Origin: Sphingomonas sp.
GTDB lineage: Bacteria > Pseudomonadota > Alphaproteobacteria > Sphingomonadales > Sphingomonadaceae
Direction of reading: 5' to 3'
Assembly (NCBI RefSeq): GCF_017745215.1
Contig: NZ_JAGHZV010000027.1
Coordinates: 1 to 32,448 of the forward strand
DNA length: 32,448 nucleotides
In this document: piece by piece, positions 14,979 through 22,652 of the stretch
Numbering within the stretch: position 1 is the first letter of the stretch
Layout of the letters: the number at the start of each line of letters is the position of its first letter
Made by a program: the position numbers and the translations under genes
Notes under the pieces: generated by a model
The model's input: the letters and a program-made list of their open reading frames with translations, nothing else
Databases searched by the model: none
What the model was told of the DNA's origin: nothing

Positions 14979-15835
14979 GGGTGCCGGCGCTTCTCGTCGC
15001 GGCGGCGCTGCTGCTGCCTGCCGCGGCGGCCCATGCCCAGAACGGCAATCCCCCGCCCGCGTCGGCCGACGAGCCGATCGCGGTGCCGGCGGGCGCGAAG
15101 CTCGTCTGGTCGGACGAGTTCGACGAGGGCAAGGCGCCCGATCCGAAGAAGTGGCGCTACGACACCAGCCGCAACAAGGACGGCTGGTACAATGGCGAGA
15201 AGCAATATTACGCCGCCGACCGGCCCGAGAACGTGCGGATCGAGAACGGCCAGCTGATCCTCGAGGCGCGTGCCGAGCGGCTCGCCGACAAGCCCGATTT
15301 CGGCGGGCAGGATTATGCTTCGGGCAAGATCGTCACCCAGGGGCTGGCCGACTGGACATACGGCTTCGTCGAGGTGCGCGCCAAGCTGGCGTGCGGCAAG
15401 GGCATGTGGCCGGCGATCTGGATGCTCGGCAGCGACGGCGCGCGCGGCTGGCCGGCGCTCGGCGAGATCGACATCCTGGAGCTGGTCGGCTGGGACCCGG
15501 AGACGGTGCACGGCACGATCCACACCCAGGCCTACAACCATGTGAAGGGCACGCAGAAGGGCGCGACGACCAGGACGCCCACTGCCTGCGGCGACTTCCA
15601 CGATTACCAGCTCGACTGGAACCAGGACCGCATCCTGATCGGCGTCGACGGCCATGCGTACATGCGCTTCGACAACGACCATAAGGGCGACTTCGCGACC
15701 TGGCCGTTCGACAAGCCGCAATACCTCATCCTCAACGTCGCGGTCGGCGGCTGGGGCGGGCAGCAGGGGATCGACCCGGCGGCGTTCCCGTCGAAGATGG
15801 AAGTCGAATACGTCCGGGTCTACCAGAAGCGCTGA
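14975..15835 (+). CDS. Glycoside hydrolase family 16 (beta-glucanase-like), exported
   Basis: This 286-residue protein carries a signal peptide (RVPALLVAAALLLPAAAAHA) and a GH16 domain: KLVWSDEFDEGKAPDPKKW, ENVRIENGQLILEA, and the catalytic GEIDILELVG, with Glu164, Asp166 and Glu169 as nucleophile, helper and acid/base. GMWPAIWML precedes the site and VEYVRVYQKR is the usual last strand. GH16 enzymes cut beta-1,3 or beta-1,3(1,4) glucans, agar or carrageenan; the family member cannot be fixed here. A GTG at 14975 overlaps the infC stop (GTGA); GTG 14981 is the alternative. No separate ribosome site is visible, so expression may depend on infC translation. Confidence 0.9.
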   Translation: MRVPALLVAAALLLPAAAAHAQNGNPPPASADEPIAVPAGAKLVWSDEFDEGKAPDPKKWRYDTSRNKDGWYNGEKQYYAADRPENVRIENGQLILEARAERLADKPDFGGQDYASGKIVTQGLADWTYGFVEVRAKLACGKGMWPAIWMLGSDGARGWPALGEIDILELVGWDPETVHGTIHTQAYNHVKGTQKGATTRTPTACGDFHDYQLDWNQDRILIGVDGHAYMRFDNDHKGDFATWPFDKPQYLILNVAVGGWGGQQGIDPAAFPSKMEVEYVRVYQKR

Positions 15836-15952
15836 GCGGGGCTGCCTTACGCGATGGGCGCGGGACCTTTGATGTCGCAGCTTGTCGATTGGACGCCGCG
15901 CTCCATCGCGCCCGCGTCGCCGCAGGCAACCTGAGACGGCAGCAGCCCCTTC

Positions 15953-16034
15953 CGTCATCCCGGCGAAAGCCGGGACCCAGGGTTACGGAGGGAATCGCTC
16001 GCTGCCCTGGGTCCCGGCTTTCGCCGGGATGACG
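15953..16034. repeat. 82-bp dispersed palindromic element, copy 2
   Basis: It has outer arms identical to those of copies 3 and 4 (CGTCATCCCGGCGAAAGCCG and complement), inner CCCAGGG and CCCTGGG, and a centre with TCGCTCG. It lies between convergent genes. Confidence 0.88.
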
Positions 16035-16079
16035 ACTTATAGGGTGCGGCATTCGAAACGGTGAGACGCCACCGAGCCG

Positions 16080-16205
16080 ATTTTTGCTCGCGAACCTTGG
16101 CGCAGCCAGCAGCTCGACTGCCTCTTCCCAAGGAACGCTCCCGCCCGCGTGGCCCTCGGCGATCATCCGACGCAGGCTCTCGACTTCGCCGGAAGCCAGC
16201 TCCTA
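16080..16205 (-). pseudogene. Possible remnant of a small antitoxin-like gene
   Basis: Minus-strand reading after a TAG (16205-16203) gives ELASGEVESLRRMIAEGHAG and then GSVPWEEAVELLAA, which resembles the C-terminal end of ribbon-helix-helix antitoxins. The codons upstream of the TAG (LIEVGRDL) stay in register, so the TAG might be a former CAG. There is no start codon with a ribosome site and no toxin partner. The resemblance is from memory of family patterns only. Confidence 0.25.
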
Positions 16206-16225
16206 CAGGTCCCGGCCGACTTCGA

Positions 16226-16612
16226 TCAGGCGGCCGGCGGTTCCCACAATTCGATCGCATTCCCCTCCGGATCATGGATCCGCGCGAACCGCCCGAGTTC
16301 CGGGCTCGCGTCCCATTCCGCCTTGGTGATCACCTCGATCCCCGCCGCATTCAGCTGCTCGAGCAGCGAATCGAGGTCGCTCACCCGCAGGTTGAGCATG
16401 AACTGCTTGTCCTCGGCGAAATAGTCGGTCGTCGCCTTGAACGGCTGGAACACCATCGGCCCGGGCGACGGATACCAGAGCCATTCGTTCGACTCGCCCT
16501 TCTCGTCGGTGCCGCAGCCGTTGCCGACGCCGAGATGCTCGCGATACCAGGCCTGCAGCGCCTCGGGGTCCTGCGAGCGCCAGAAGAAACCACCCAATCC
16601 CAACACCGGCAT
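16226..16612 (-). CDS. VOC superfamily protein (glyoxalase-like)
   Basis: This 128-residue protein begins MPVLGLGGFFWRSQDPEALQ and continues WYREHLGV, MLNLRVSDLDSLLEQLNAAG and RIHDPEGNAIELWEPP, the usual single-module VOC layout with the metal-site glutamate in IELWEP. I prefer ATG 16612, preceded by GGGAAGA; ATG 16627 has no ribosome site. It follows glnD by 27 nt on the same strand, so it may be read through from it. The substrate is unknown. Confidence 0.87.
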   Translation of the reverse strand: MPVLGLGGFFWRSQDPEALQAWYREHLGVGNGCGTDEKGESNEWLWYPSPGPMVFQPFKATTDYFAEDKQFMLNLRVSDLDSLLEQLNAAGIEVITKAEWDASPELGRFARIHDPEGNAIELWEPPAA

Positions 16613-16639
16613 GTCGTGTCTTCCCATAATTAGTTGGCG

Positions 16640-19390
16640 TCAGGCCGCCTTGGCCGCCACCGTCTCCCCGGCCGCGGCATCGAGCAACCGCCGCTCGATC
16701 GAGCGCAGCCGGCTCGGCGAATCGATCTTATCGCCGATCAGATCGGTCAGATAGAAGGTATCGACCGCGCGTTCGCCATAAGTCGCGACATGCGCCGAAT
16801 GGATCGTCACCTTCGACTGGAACAGCGCCTGCGCCAGCGCATAGAGCAGCGCCGGCCGGTCGCGCGCGTTGACTTCGATCACGGTGAAGCGGTTCGAGGC
16901 CTTGTTGTCGATCAGCACGTTGGGCTCGATCGCGAAAGCGTCGGCGCGCAGCCGCGGCAGCGGGCGCTTCCTGAGCCGCTCGGAGAGCTTCGAGCGGTTG
17001 GCGAGCGCATCGGCGATGCCGTCCTGGAGGCGCTTCAGCTGCACCGGATCGTCGAACGGGCGGCCGAGCGGGTCCTGGACGAGGAAATTGTCGAGCGCCA
17101 TGCCATCGCGCGTGGTGTGGATGCGCGCATCGATGATATTGCCGCCCGAGACGTGGATCGCGCCGGCGATGCGATAGAAGATGCCCGGATGGTCGGCGGC
17201 GTAGATCGTCACCAGCGTCGCGCCGCGCTCGGGATAGACTTCGGCCTCGACCTTCAGCCGCGCGTCGCCCGCCGCCGCGATCATCTTCGCGTTGCGCTCG
17301 AGCACGTCGAGCGGCTCGGCGACCCAATAGCTTTCGGGGAAGCGCTTGCGATAGGCCTCGAATACAGCGGGCGCCCAGCCGAGCGCGGCGGCGAGCGCCC
17401 TCTGCTTGGCGGCGATCCGCTCGGCGCGGCCCTTCTGCTTGTGGCCGAGCCGGAGAACCTCCTCGGCGCCTTCGTACAGGTCGGTGAGCAGCTGGCGCTT
17501 CCAGCCATTCCACACGCCCGGGCCTACCGCGCGGATGTCGACGATGGTGAGGATCAGCAGCAGCCGCAGACGCTCGGGGCTCTGCACCACGTCGCAGAAG
17601 TCGAGGATCGTCTTGAAGTCCGAGAGGTCGCGCTTGAACGCCGTCGCCGACATCAACAGGTGATAGCGCACCAGCCACGCCACCGTCTCGGTCTCCGCCG
17701 GCGTGAGCCCCAGCCGCGGGCAGAGCCGTTCGGCGACTTCGGCGCCGAGCACCGAATGGTCGCCGCCGCGCCCCTTGGCGATGTCATGGAGCAGCACCGC
17801 GACGAACAGCACGCGGCGGCTCACCACCTGCTCGAAGATGCCGGTGGCGAGCGGATGGTCCTCCTTGAGCTGCCCTTTCTCGATTTGGTTGAGCAATCCG
17901 ATCGCGCGGATCGAATGCTCGTCGACCGTGTAGTGATGGTACATGTCGAACTGCATCTGCGCGACGACGCGGCCGAAATCCGGAACGAAGCGGCCGAACA
18001 CGCCGGCCTCGTTCATCCAGCGCAGCACCGTCTCCGGATCGCGCGGGGAGCAGAGCACGTCGAGGAACAGCGCATTGGCGCGCGCATCGTCGCGAACATC
18101 GTCCACCAGCTTGGCGTCGCGCGCGGCGGCGCGCATCGCGACCGGGTGGATCTGGAGACCGTGCAGGTCGGCGAGCTGGAACAGCTCGATCAGCCGCACC
18201 GGATGCTCGGCGAAGAAGCCGTCGTCCGGGATCGAGAGCCGTCCGCGGTCGAGCAGAAAGCCGTTCAGTTTGCGCGGCCGCCGCCACAGCGCGGGCAGCC
18301 CGAAGCGCCGGCCCCGCGCGGCGAACTTCTCGTCGAGATGCGCGAGGAACACCCCCGTCAGGTCGCCGACGATCTTCGCCTGCAGGAAGTAGAAGTGCAT
18401 GAAGCGCTCGACCTTCGACTTCCCCGGCCGGTCGGCGTAGCGCATCTTCTCGGCGATATCGCGCTGCAGGTCGAAGGTCAGCCGGTCCTCGGCACGGCCC
18501 GCGAGCATGTGAAGCTGGCAGCGCACCGCCCAGAGGAAATTCTCGGCGCGCTTGAACTGGCGATATTCGTGCGCCGAGAGCAGCCCGGCCTCGACGAGCT
18601 GCGCGGGCTCGCGGACGTTGTAGGCGTATTTCCCGATCCAGAAGAGCGTGTGGAGGTCGCGCAATCCGCCCTTGCCCTCCTTGACGTTGGGCTCGACGAC
18701 ATAGCGGCTGTCGCCCATCCGCTTGTGGCGCGCATCGCGCTCGGCAAGCTTCTCGGCGATGAAGGCGCGGACGGTGTCCTGCTGGACCTCGGCCTGGAAG
18801 CGCTTCGAGGCCTCGTCGTACAGCGCCGTGTCGCCCCAGACGTAGCGTGCCTCGAGCAGCGCGGTGCGCACGGTGATGTCGGCCTTGGCCTGGCGCACCA
18901 TCTCGTCGAGCGAGCGCGACGAATGGCCGACCTTCAATCGCATGTCCCACAGCGAATAGAGCATCGATTCGATCACTTGCTCGGACCAGCCGGTGACCTT
19001 CCAGGGCGTGATGAAGCCGATGTCGATGTCCGAATGCGGCGCCATCTCGCCGCGCCCGTAGCCGCCGACCGCGATCAGCGCCATCCGCTCGGCAGCGGTG
19101 GGGTTGTTGTTGGGGTAGAGCCGCTCGACGGTGAAGTCCCAGAGCAGGCGGAGAATCTGGTCGACGAGGAAGGCACCCGAGGCGGCGGCCTCCATGCCGC
19201 GGGTGGGATGCTCCTCGAGCCGGCGCTCGATCTCGACGCGGCCGGCCTCGAGCGCGGCGCGCAGCACGACGGTCGCGGCCTGGCGGCGCTTGGCGATGTC
19301 CTCCTCGGCGACGGCCGCGAGCCGCTCGCCGACCGCGCGCCGATCGATGATCGCCCGGCGGTGGGGAACGGAATCGAAGCGCGACGACAT
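16640..19390 (-). CDS. glnD: Bifunctional uridylyltransferase/uridylyl-removing enzyme GlnD
   Basis: This 916-residue protein has the full GlnD layout. The nucleotidyltransferase site is AVGGYGRGEMAPHSDID (about 107-123, with Asp121 and Asp123). An HD domain has LLHDIAKGRGGDHS (His535, Asp536). Two C-terminal ACT domains begin at about residue 725 (LVTIYAADHPGIFYRIAGAI) and about 833 (FTVIEVNARDRPALLYALAQ). GlnD senses glutamine and adds or removes UMP on PII proteins, controlling nitrogen assimilation. The length agrees with alphaproteobacterial GlnD. An 82-bp palindromic element lies just upstream, between it and the DUF1003 gene. Confidence 0.97.
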   Translation of the reverse strand: MSSRFDSVPHRRAIIDRRAVGERLAAVAEEDIAKRRQAATVVLRAALEAGRVEIERRLEEHPTRGMEAAASGAFLVDQILRLLWDFTVERLYPNNNPTAAERMALIAVGGYGRGEMAPHSDIDIGFITPWKVTGWSEQVIESMLYSLWDMRLKVGHSSRSLDEMVRQAKADITVRTALLEARYVWGDTALYDEASKRFQAEVQQDTVRAFIAEKLAERDARHKRMGDSRYVVEPNVKEGKGGLRDLHTLFWIGKYAYNVREPAQLVEAGLLSAHEYRQFKRAENFLWAVRCQLHMLAGRAEDRLTFDLQRDIAEKMRYADRPGKSKVERFMHFYFLQAKIVGDLTGVFLAHLDEKFAARGRRFGLPALWRRPRKLNGFLLDRGRLSIPDDGFFAEHPVRLIELFQLADLHGLQIHPVAMRAAARDAKLVDDVRDDARANALFLDVLCSPRDPETVLRWMNEAGVFGRFVPDFGRVVAQMQFDMYHHYTVDEHSIRAIGLLNQIEKGQLKEDHPLATGIFEQVVSRRVLFVAVLLHDIAKGRGGDHSVLGAEVAERLCPRLGLTPAETETVAWLVRYHLLMSATAFKRDLSDFKTILDFCDVVQSPERLRLLLILTIVDIRAVGPGVWNGWKRQLLTDLYEGAEEVLRLGHKQKGRAERIAAKQRALAAALGWAPAVFEAYRKRFPESYWVAEPLDVLERNAKMIAAAGDARLKVEAEVYPERGATLVTIYAADHPGIFYRIAGAIHVSGGNIIDARIHTTRDGMALDNFLVQDPLGRPFDDPVQLKRLQDGIADALANRSKLSERLRKRPLPRLRADAFAIEPNVLIDNKASNRFTVIEVNARDRPALLYALAQALFQSKVTIHSAHVATYGERAVDTFYLTDLIGDKIDSPSRLRSIERRLLDAAAGETVAAKAA

Positions 19391-19440
19391 GGCGGCGGGG
19401 ATAGGGGAGACGCGGGCCGCGCGCTACCCATTCCAACAAC

Positions 19441-19522
19441 CGTCATCCCGGCGAAAGCCGGGACCCAGGGCAACAGAGGACATCGCTCGTGGCCCTGGGT
19501 CCCGGCTTTCGCCGGGATGACG
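19441..19522. repeat. 82-bp dispersed palindromic element, copy 3
   Basis: It has perfect outer arms and CCCAGGG/CCCTGGG inner arms. It sits 4 nt from the stop codon of the DUF1003 gene and upstream of glnD, between genes in the same direction. Confidence 0.88.
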
Positions 19523-19526
19523 ATGG

Positions 19527-19970
19527 TTAGTTTGCCGCCCGCACGCTCGCCAGCGCTTCGATCTGCGCGGTAAGCGCGTCGATCTTCTCGTGCAGGCTCT
19601 CGATCTGCGCTTCGGCGCGCAGGTTGGTCTCATAGTCGAGCCGCGCCTCGAGCCGGTCCTTCGCCGCCTGGCGGTTCTGGCTCATCATGATCACCGGCGC
19701 CTGGAGCGCGGCGAGCATCGAGAGCATCAGGTTGAGGAAGATGAAGGGGAACGGGTCGAAGGCCCGCGCGCCCAGCGCCAGCGTGTTCAGCAGCCCCCAG
19801 GCGACGAGGAACAGGCTGAAGCCGATGATGAACTTCCACGAGCCGCCGACCGCGGCCACCCGGTCGGCGAGCTTCTCGCCGAAGGTCAGCCGCGCATCGA
19901 ACAGCGCATTGGGATCACGCCCGACACCGAGCCGGCGCAGGTCTGCGAGAAAACGGATTGCTGCGTTCAT
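19527..19970 (-). CDS. DUF1003 membrane protein
   Basis: This 147-residue protein starts at ATG 19970; the GTG at 19982 is part of the GTGAGGT ribosome site. Two membrane segments are clear: WKFIIGFSLFLVAWGLLNTL and then FPFIFLNLMLSMLAALQAPV, followed by the family motif MMSQNRQAAKDRLEARLDYE. The C-terminal 45 residues form a predicted coiled coil (RAEAQIESLHEKIDALTAQI). DUF1003 proteins are common inner-membrane proteins of unknown function. Confidence 0.9.
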   Translation of the reverse strand: MNAAIRFLADLRRLGVGRDPNALFDARLTFGEKLADRVAAVGGSWKFIIGFSLFLVAWGLLNTLALGARAFDPFPFIFLNLMLSMLAALQAPVIMMSQNRQAAKDRLEARLDYETNLRAEAQIESLHEKIDALTAQIEALASVRAAN

Positions 19971-20206
19971 GGTACACCTCACTGTCGACCGGCCGCCCGG
20001 GCCGGGACGCGAGGTGATCGGGGATCAGCTCAGCGCGGCGGCCACGGACGGCACGGTCGATCGACTATGATCGTTGCTGGACATGAGCCCTTCTCGGACT
20101 GTTGACGGAACGGACGAGTGGAATACGCGCCCGGGCGCCACATGGGTGTTCGCGGCGCCCGAGTCAAATGAAGCTTCCTTCATCTTTTAGGATGATGGAC
20201 GGGCGC

Positions 20207-21175
20207 TCAGAAGCGTTCGCCCACCATTCCCTCGCTCTTCGCCCACAGCGCCTTCGCACGCTCGAGATCGAGCGCATAGCCGCGCACGCCTTCGCTGGTC
20301 GGGCCGATGGGGCCGTCGGTGACGTCGGAGACGTGGCAATTCTCGCAGTAGCGGCCGCCCACCGCGTCGGCGCTCGCGACGAACCCCGCCCACACCGAGG
20401 TCGCCGCGCCCTGCGGGATCGTCTTCCACTCGAACGCCGGCCTGCCCTGCGCGGCAAGGTCGGCGTTGATCTGCGCGAGCATGCCGTCGATCAGACCGGG
20501 CTCGAGATGCCGCGCCAGCTCGGTGACGATCCCGCCCGGATGCAGCGCGGTCGCGCGCACGCCGCGCTCGCGGTGGCGCCGGTCGAACTCGACCGCGAAC
20601 AGGATGTTGGCGGTCTTCGAACGGCCATAGGCGACCATCGGATCATAGGGCGTATGCTCGAAGTTCGGATCCTCGAGGTCGACGTCCGAATAGCGGTGGC
20701 CCGACGACGAGAGGTTCACCAGCCGTCCGCCCGGCTTGATCAGCGACGCGATGCGATTGACGAAGACGAAATGGCCGAGGTGGTTGGTGCCGAATTGCGT
20801 CTCGAAGCCGTCGGCGGTGTGGCCGAGCGGCGTGGCCATCACCCCGGCATTGGCGATCACCACGTCGAAGCGGCGTCCGTCGGCGAGCAGTTCGTCGGCC
20901 GCGGCACGCACGCTGGCGAGCGAGGCGAGGTCGAGCTCGACCAGCTCGAGCCCGCCGCCGTTCGCCGCGGCTTCGCGCACGGCCTGGGTGGCGCGCTCGG
21001 CCTTGGCGAGGTCGCGCGCCGCGCCGACCACCTGCGCGCCATGCGCCGCGAGCACGCGCGCGGTCTCGACGCCGAGCCCCGCCGAGACGCCGGTGACGAG
21101 CACGCGCTTGCCGGCGAGGTCGACGCCGTCGAGGACCTGGTCGGTGGTGGATTGGGCATTGAATTGCTGGATCAT
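20207..21175 (-). CDS. Short-chain dehydrogenase/reductase (retinol dehydrogenase-like)
   Basis: This 322-residue SDR starts at ATG 21175 behind GGAGGAG. It has the NAD(P)-binding RVLVTGVSAGLGVETARVLA, then IANAGVMATPLG, the catalytic serine in LVNLSSSGHRYSD, and a YGRSKTANILFAVE stretch with the YxxxK pair. HPGGIVTEL follows. This matches the retinol dehydrogenase/WW-domain oxidoreductase type of SDR. The C-terminal CENCHVSDV segment is unusual in having two close cysteines. It is divergent from a TetR regulator and has a good promoter overlapped by a palindrome, so it is the likely regulated target. Confidence 0.92.
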   Translation of the reverse strand: MIQQFNAQSTTDQVLDGVDLAGKRVLVTGVSAGLGVETARVLAAHGAQVVGAARDLAKAERATQAVREAAANGGGLELVELDLASLASVRAAADELLADGRRFDVVIANAGVMATPLGHTADGFETQFGTNHLGHFVFVNRIASLIKPGGRLVNLSSSGHRYSDVDLEDPNFEHTPYDPMVAYGRSKTANILFAVEFDRRHRERGVRATALHPGGIVTELARHLEPGLIDGMLAQINADLAAQGRPAFEWKTIPQGAATSVWAGFVASADAVGGRYCENCHVSDVTDGPIGPTSEGVRGYALDLERAKALWAKSEGMVGERF

Positions 21176-21248
21176 GGGATCTCCTCCGTCGTTCGACGCG
21201 CCCGGTCCGTCGCCGCGGGCTTGCCCGGCGGCGGCGGAATCCATAAAT

Positions 21249-21294
21249 GGAGGGCGTCTCCGCTATTAATACGGAGCCGTCCTCCGCTTTTCAA
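21249..21294 (-). promoter_or_regulatory. SDR promoter overlapped by a probable TetR operator
   Basis: The minus strand has -35 TTGAAA (21294-21289), a 17-nt spacer and -10 TATTAA (21271-21266). A 37-bp imperfect palindrome covers 21249-21285: left arm GGAGGGCGTCTCCG, 9-nt AT-rich centre, right arm CGGAGCCGTCCTCC, matching at 12 of 14 positions. The palindrome covers the -10 box and most of the spacer. Confidence 0.6.
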
Positions 21295-21314
21295 GGAGCG
21301 CTCGCGCGAAAAAG

Positions 21315-21905
21315 ATGGCCGACGCTGCCCAACCCTCGACGCCCCGCAAGCCGCGCGCCGACGCCGAGCGCAACCGCGCGCGGCTGGTCGCGGCGGCGAA
21401 GGATGTGTTCGCGGAGAAGCGCTCGGCCGCGAGCCTCGACGAGATCGCACGGGTGGCGGGCGTGGGGATCGGCACGCTCTACCGTCATTTCCCGACCCGC
21501 GACGCGCTGATCGAAGCGGTCTATCGCAGCGAGACCGATCAGCTGGCGGGCGCGGCGACGCGGCTTTCGCTGACACTGACGCCGGTCGAGGCGCTGCGCG
21601 AATGGCTGCTGCTGTTCGTCGACTATCTCGACACCAAGCACGGCATGGCGGAGGTGCTCAACTCGGTCGTCGGCGGCGCGCCGGCGCTCTACGCGGCGAC
21701 AGGGTTCCGCGCGAGCGACGCGGTGGCGATGCTGGCGGAAAAGGCCGCGGCGAGCGGCACGATCCGGCTGGGACTCGATCCGCTCGACCTGCTGCGCGCG
21801 ATCGCGGGCGTGGCCAATCTGGGCACGACGGGCGACTGGAAGCCGGCGGGGCGGCGGATGGTGGATATCCTGATCGCGGGGTTGCGAGCGGAGACCGCTC
21901 CATAA
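21315..21905 (+). CDS. TetR/AcrR family transcriptional regulator
   Basis: This 196-residue protein has a TetR DNA-binding domain near the N-terminus (RARLVAAAKDVFAEK, SLDEIARVAGVGIGTLYRHF, PTRDALIEAVY; residues 22-72). The C-terminal half is helical and would bind a ligand. AAGGAG lies 16 nt before the ATG, a rather long spacing. It probably represses the divergent SDR gene, and perhaps itself, through the palindrome between them. The ligand is unknown. Confidence 0.93.
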   Translation: MADAAQPSTPRKPRADAERNRARLVAAAKDVFAEKRSAASLDEIARVAGVGIGTLYRHFPTRDALIEAVYRSETDQLAGAATRLSLTLTPVEALREWLLLFVDYLDTKHGMAEVLNSVVGGAPALYAATGFRASDAVAMLAEKAAASGTIRLGLDPLDLLRAIAGVANLGTTGDWKPAGRRMVDILIAGLRAETAP

Positions 21906-21907
21906 AA

Positions 21908-21989
21908 CGTCATCCCGGCGAAAGCCGGGACCCAGGGTCAAGCAGGACGTCGCTCGTGGCCCTGGGTCCCGGCTTTCGCCGGGATGACG
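21908..21989. repeat. 82-bp dispersed palindromic element, copy 4
   Basis: It has perfect outer arms and begins two bases after the TetR stop codon. It is followed directly by the grpE terminator, between convergent genes. Confidence 0.88.
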
Positions 21990-21996
21990 ATTGCGG

Positions 21997-22031
21997 AAAA
22001 AACAAAAAAGGCCGGCGCAATCGCGCCGGCC
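21997..22031 (-). terminator. Rho-independent terminator of hrcA-grpE
   Basis: On the minus strand GGCCGGCGC and GCGCCGGCC form a 9-bp stem with a 4-nt loop, followed at once by TTTTTTGTTTTTT. This is a textbook intrinsic terminator, 26 nt after the grpE stop. Confidence 0.93.
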
Positions 22032-22056
22032 TCCCTCATCCTCGAAGCGACGACCC

Positions 22057-22632
22057 TCAATCCGCCGCCTTGGCCACACCCACCAGCGCCGGGCGCAGCA
22101 GCCGGTCCTTGATCATGTACCCCGACTGGATCTCCTGCACGACCGTGCCGGGCGCGGCATCGCTGGGGATTTCCATCATCGCCTGGTGGCGATTGGGATC
22201 GAGCGCCTCGCCCACCGCGGCGATCTTCGAGATGCCGTGGCGCGCGAACACTGAATCGAGCTCGCGACCGGTCGCGTCGAGGCCGGTGACCAGCCCCTTG
22301 AGCTTCTCGTCCTCGCGCAGCTCCGCCGGGATCGACTGGAGCGCGCGCGCGAGATTGTCCGCCACCGACAGGATGTCGCGCGCGAACGCCGTCGCGGCAT
22401 AGGTCCGCGCGTCTTCGGCTTCCTTCTGCGCGCGGCGCAGCATGTTCTGCGCTTCGGCGCGGGCATAGAGCAGCGCCGACTTGTGCTCCTCGGCCTCGGC
22501 CGCGAGCGCCTTCACGCGCTCGGCCAGCGCCGCGCTGTCGTCGGCCGCTGCCGCCTCGGGCGCAGCCGTCGCTTCGTCACGGACGTCCGCGCCGTCGTTC
22601 ACTTCGGTTTCCATTTTCTCGTCTTTCGCCAT
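22057..22632 (-). CDS. grpE: Nucleotide exchange factor GrpE
   Basis: This 191-residue protein has an acidic, Ala-rich N-terminus and a long coiled coil (about residues 35-90; ERVKALAAEAEEHKSALLYA). The GrpE core follows: RRAQKEAEDARTYA, FARDILSVADNLARAL, and the C-terminal beta domain DPNRHQAMMEIPSD and GYMIKDRLLRPALVGVAK. GrpE releases ADP from DnaK. The ATG has AGGGA upstream. It lies 20 nt after hrcA and is followed by a strong terminator. Confidence 0.97.
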   Translation of the reverse strand: MAKDEKMETEVNDGADVRDEATAAPEAAAADDSAALAERVKALAAEAEEHKSALLYARAEAQNMLRRAQKEAEDARTYAATAFARDILSVADNLARALQSIPAELREDEKLKGLVTGLDATGRELDSVFARHGISKIAAVGEALDPNRHQAMMEIPSDAAPGTVVQEIQSGYMIKDRLLRPALVGVAKAAD

Positions 22633-22652
22633 GGGTCCCTGTTCTACTCAAT

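Larger units (their letters stand above)
15836..16225. other. Gene-poor gap with palindromic element and a possible gene remnant
   Basis: The stretch between the convergent GH16 and VOC genes holds one 82-bp palindromic element and, from about 16080 to 16205, a minus-strand coding remnant. The remainder shows no convincing gene. Confidence 0.6.

Noticed and set aside
16634..19573. Very long plus-strand open frame (979 codons) opposite glnD
   Set aside because: Same reason: glnD is certain on the other strand, and the frame even reads through a palindromic repeat.
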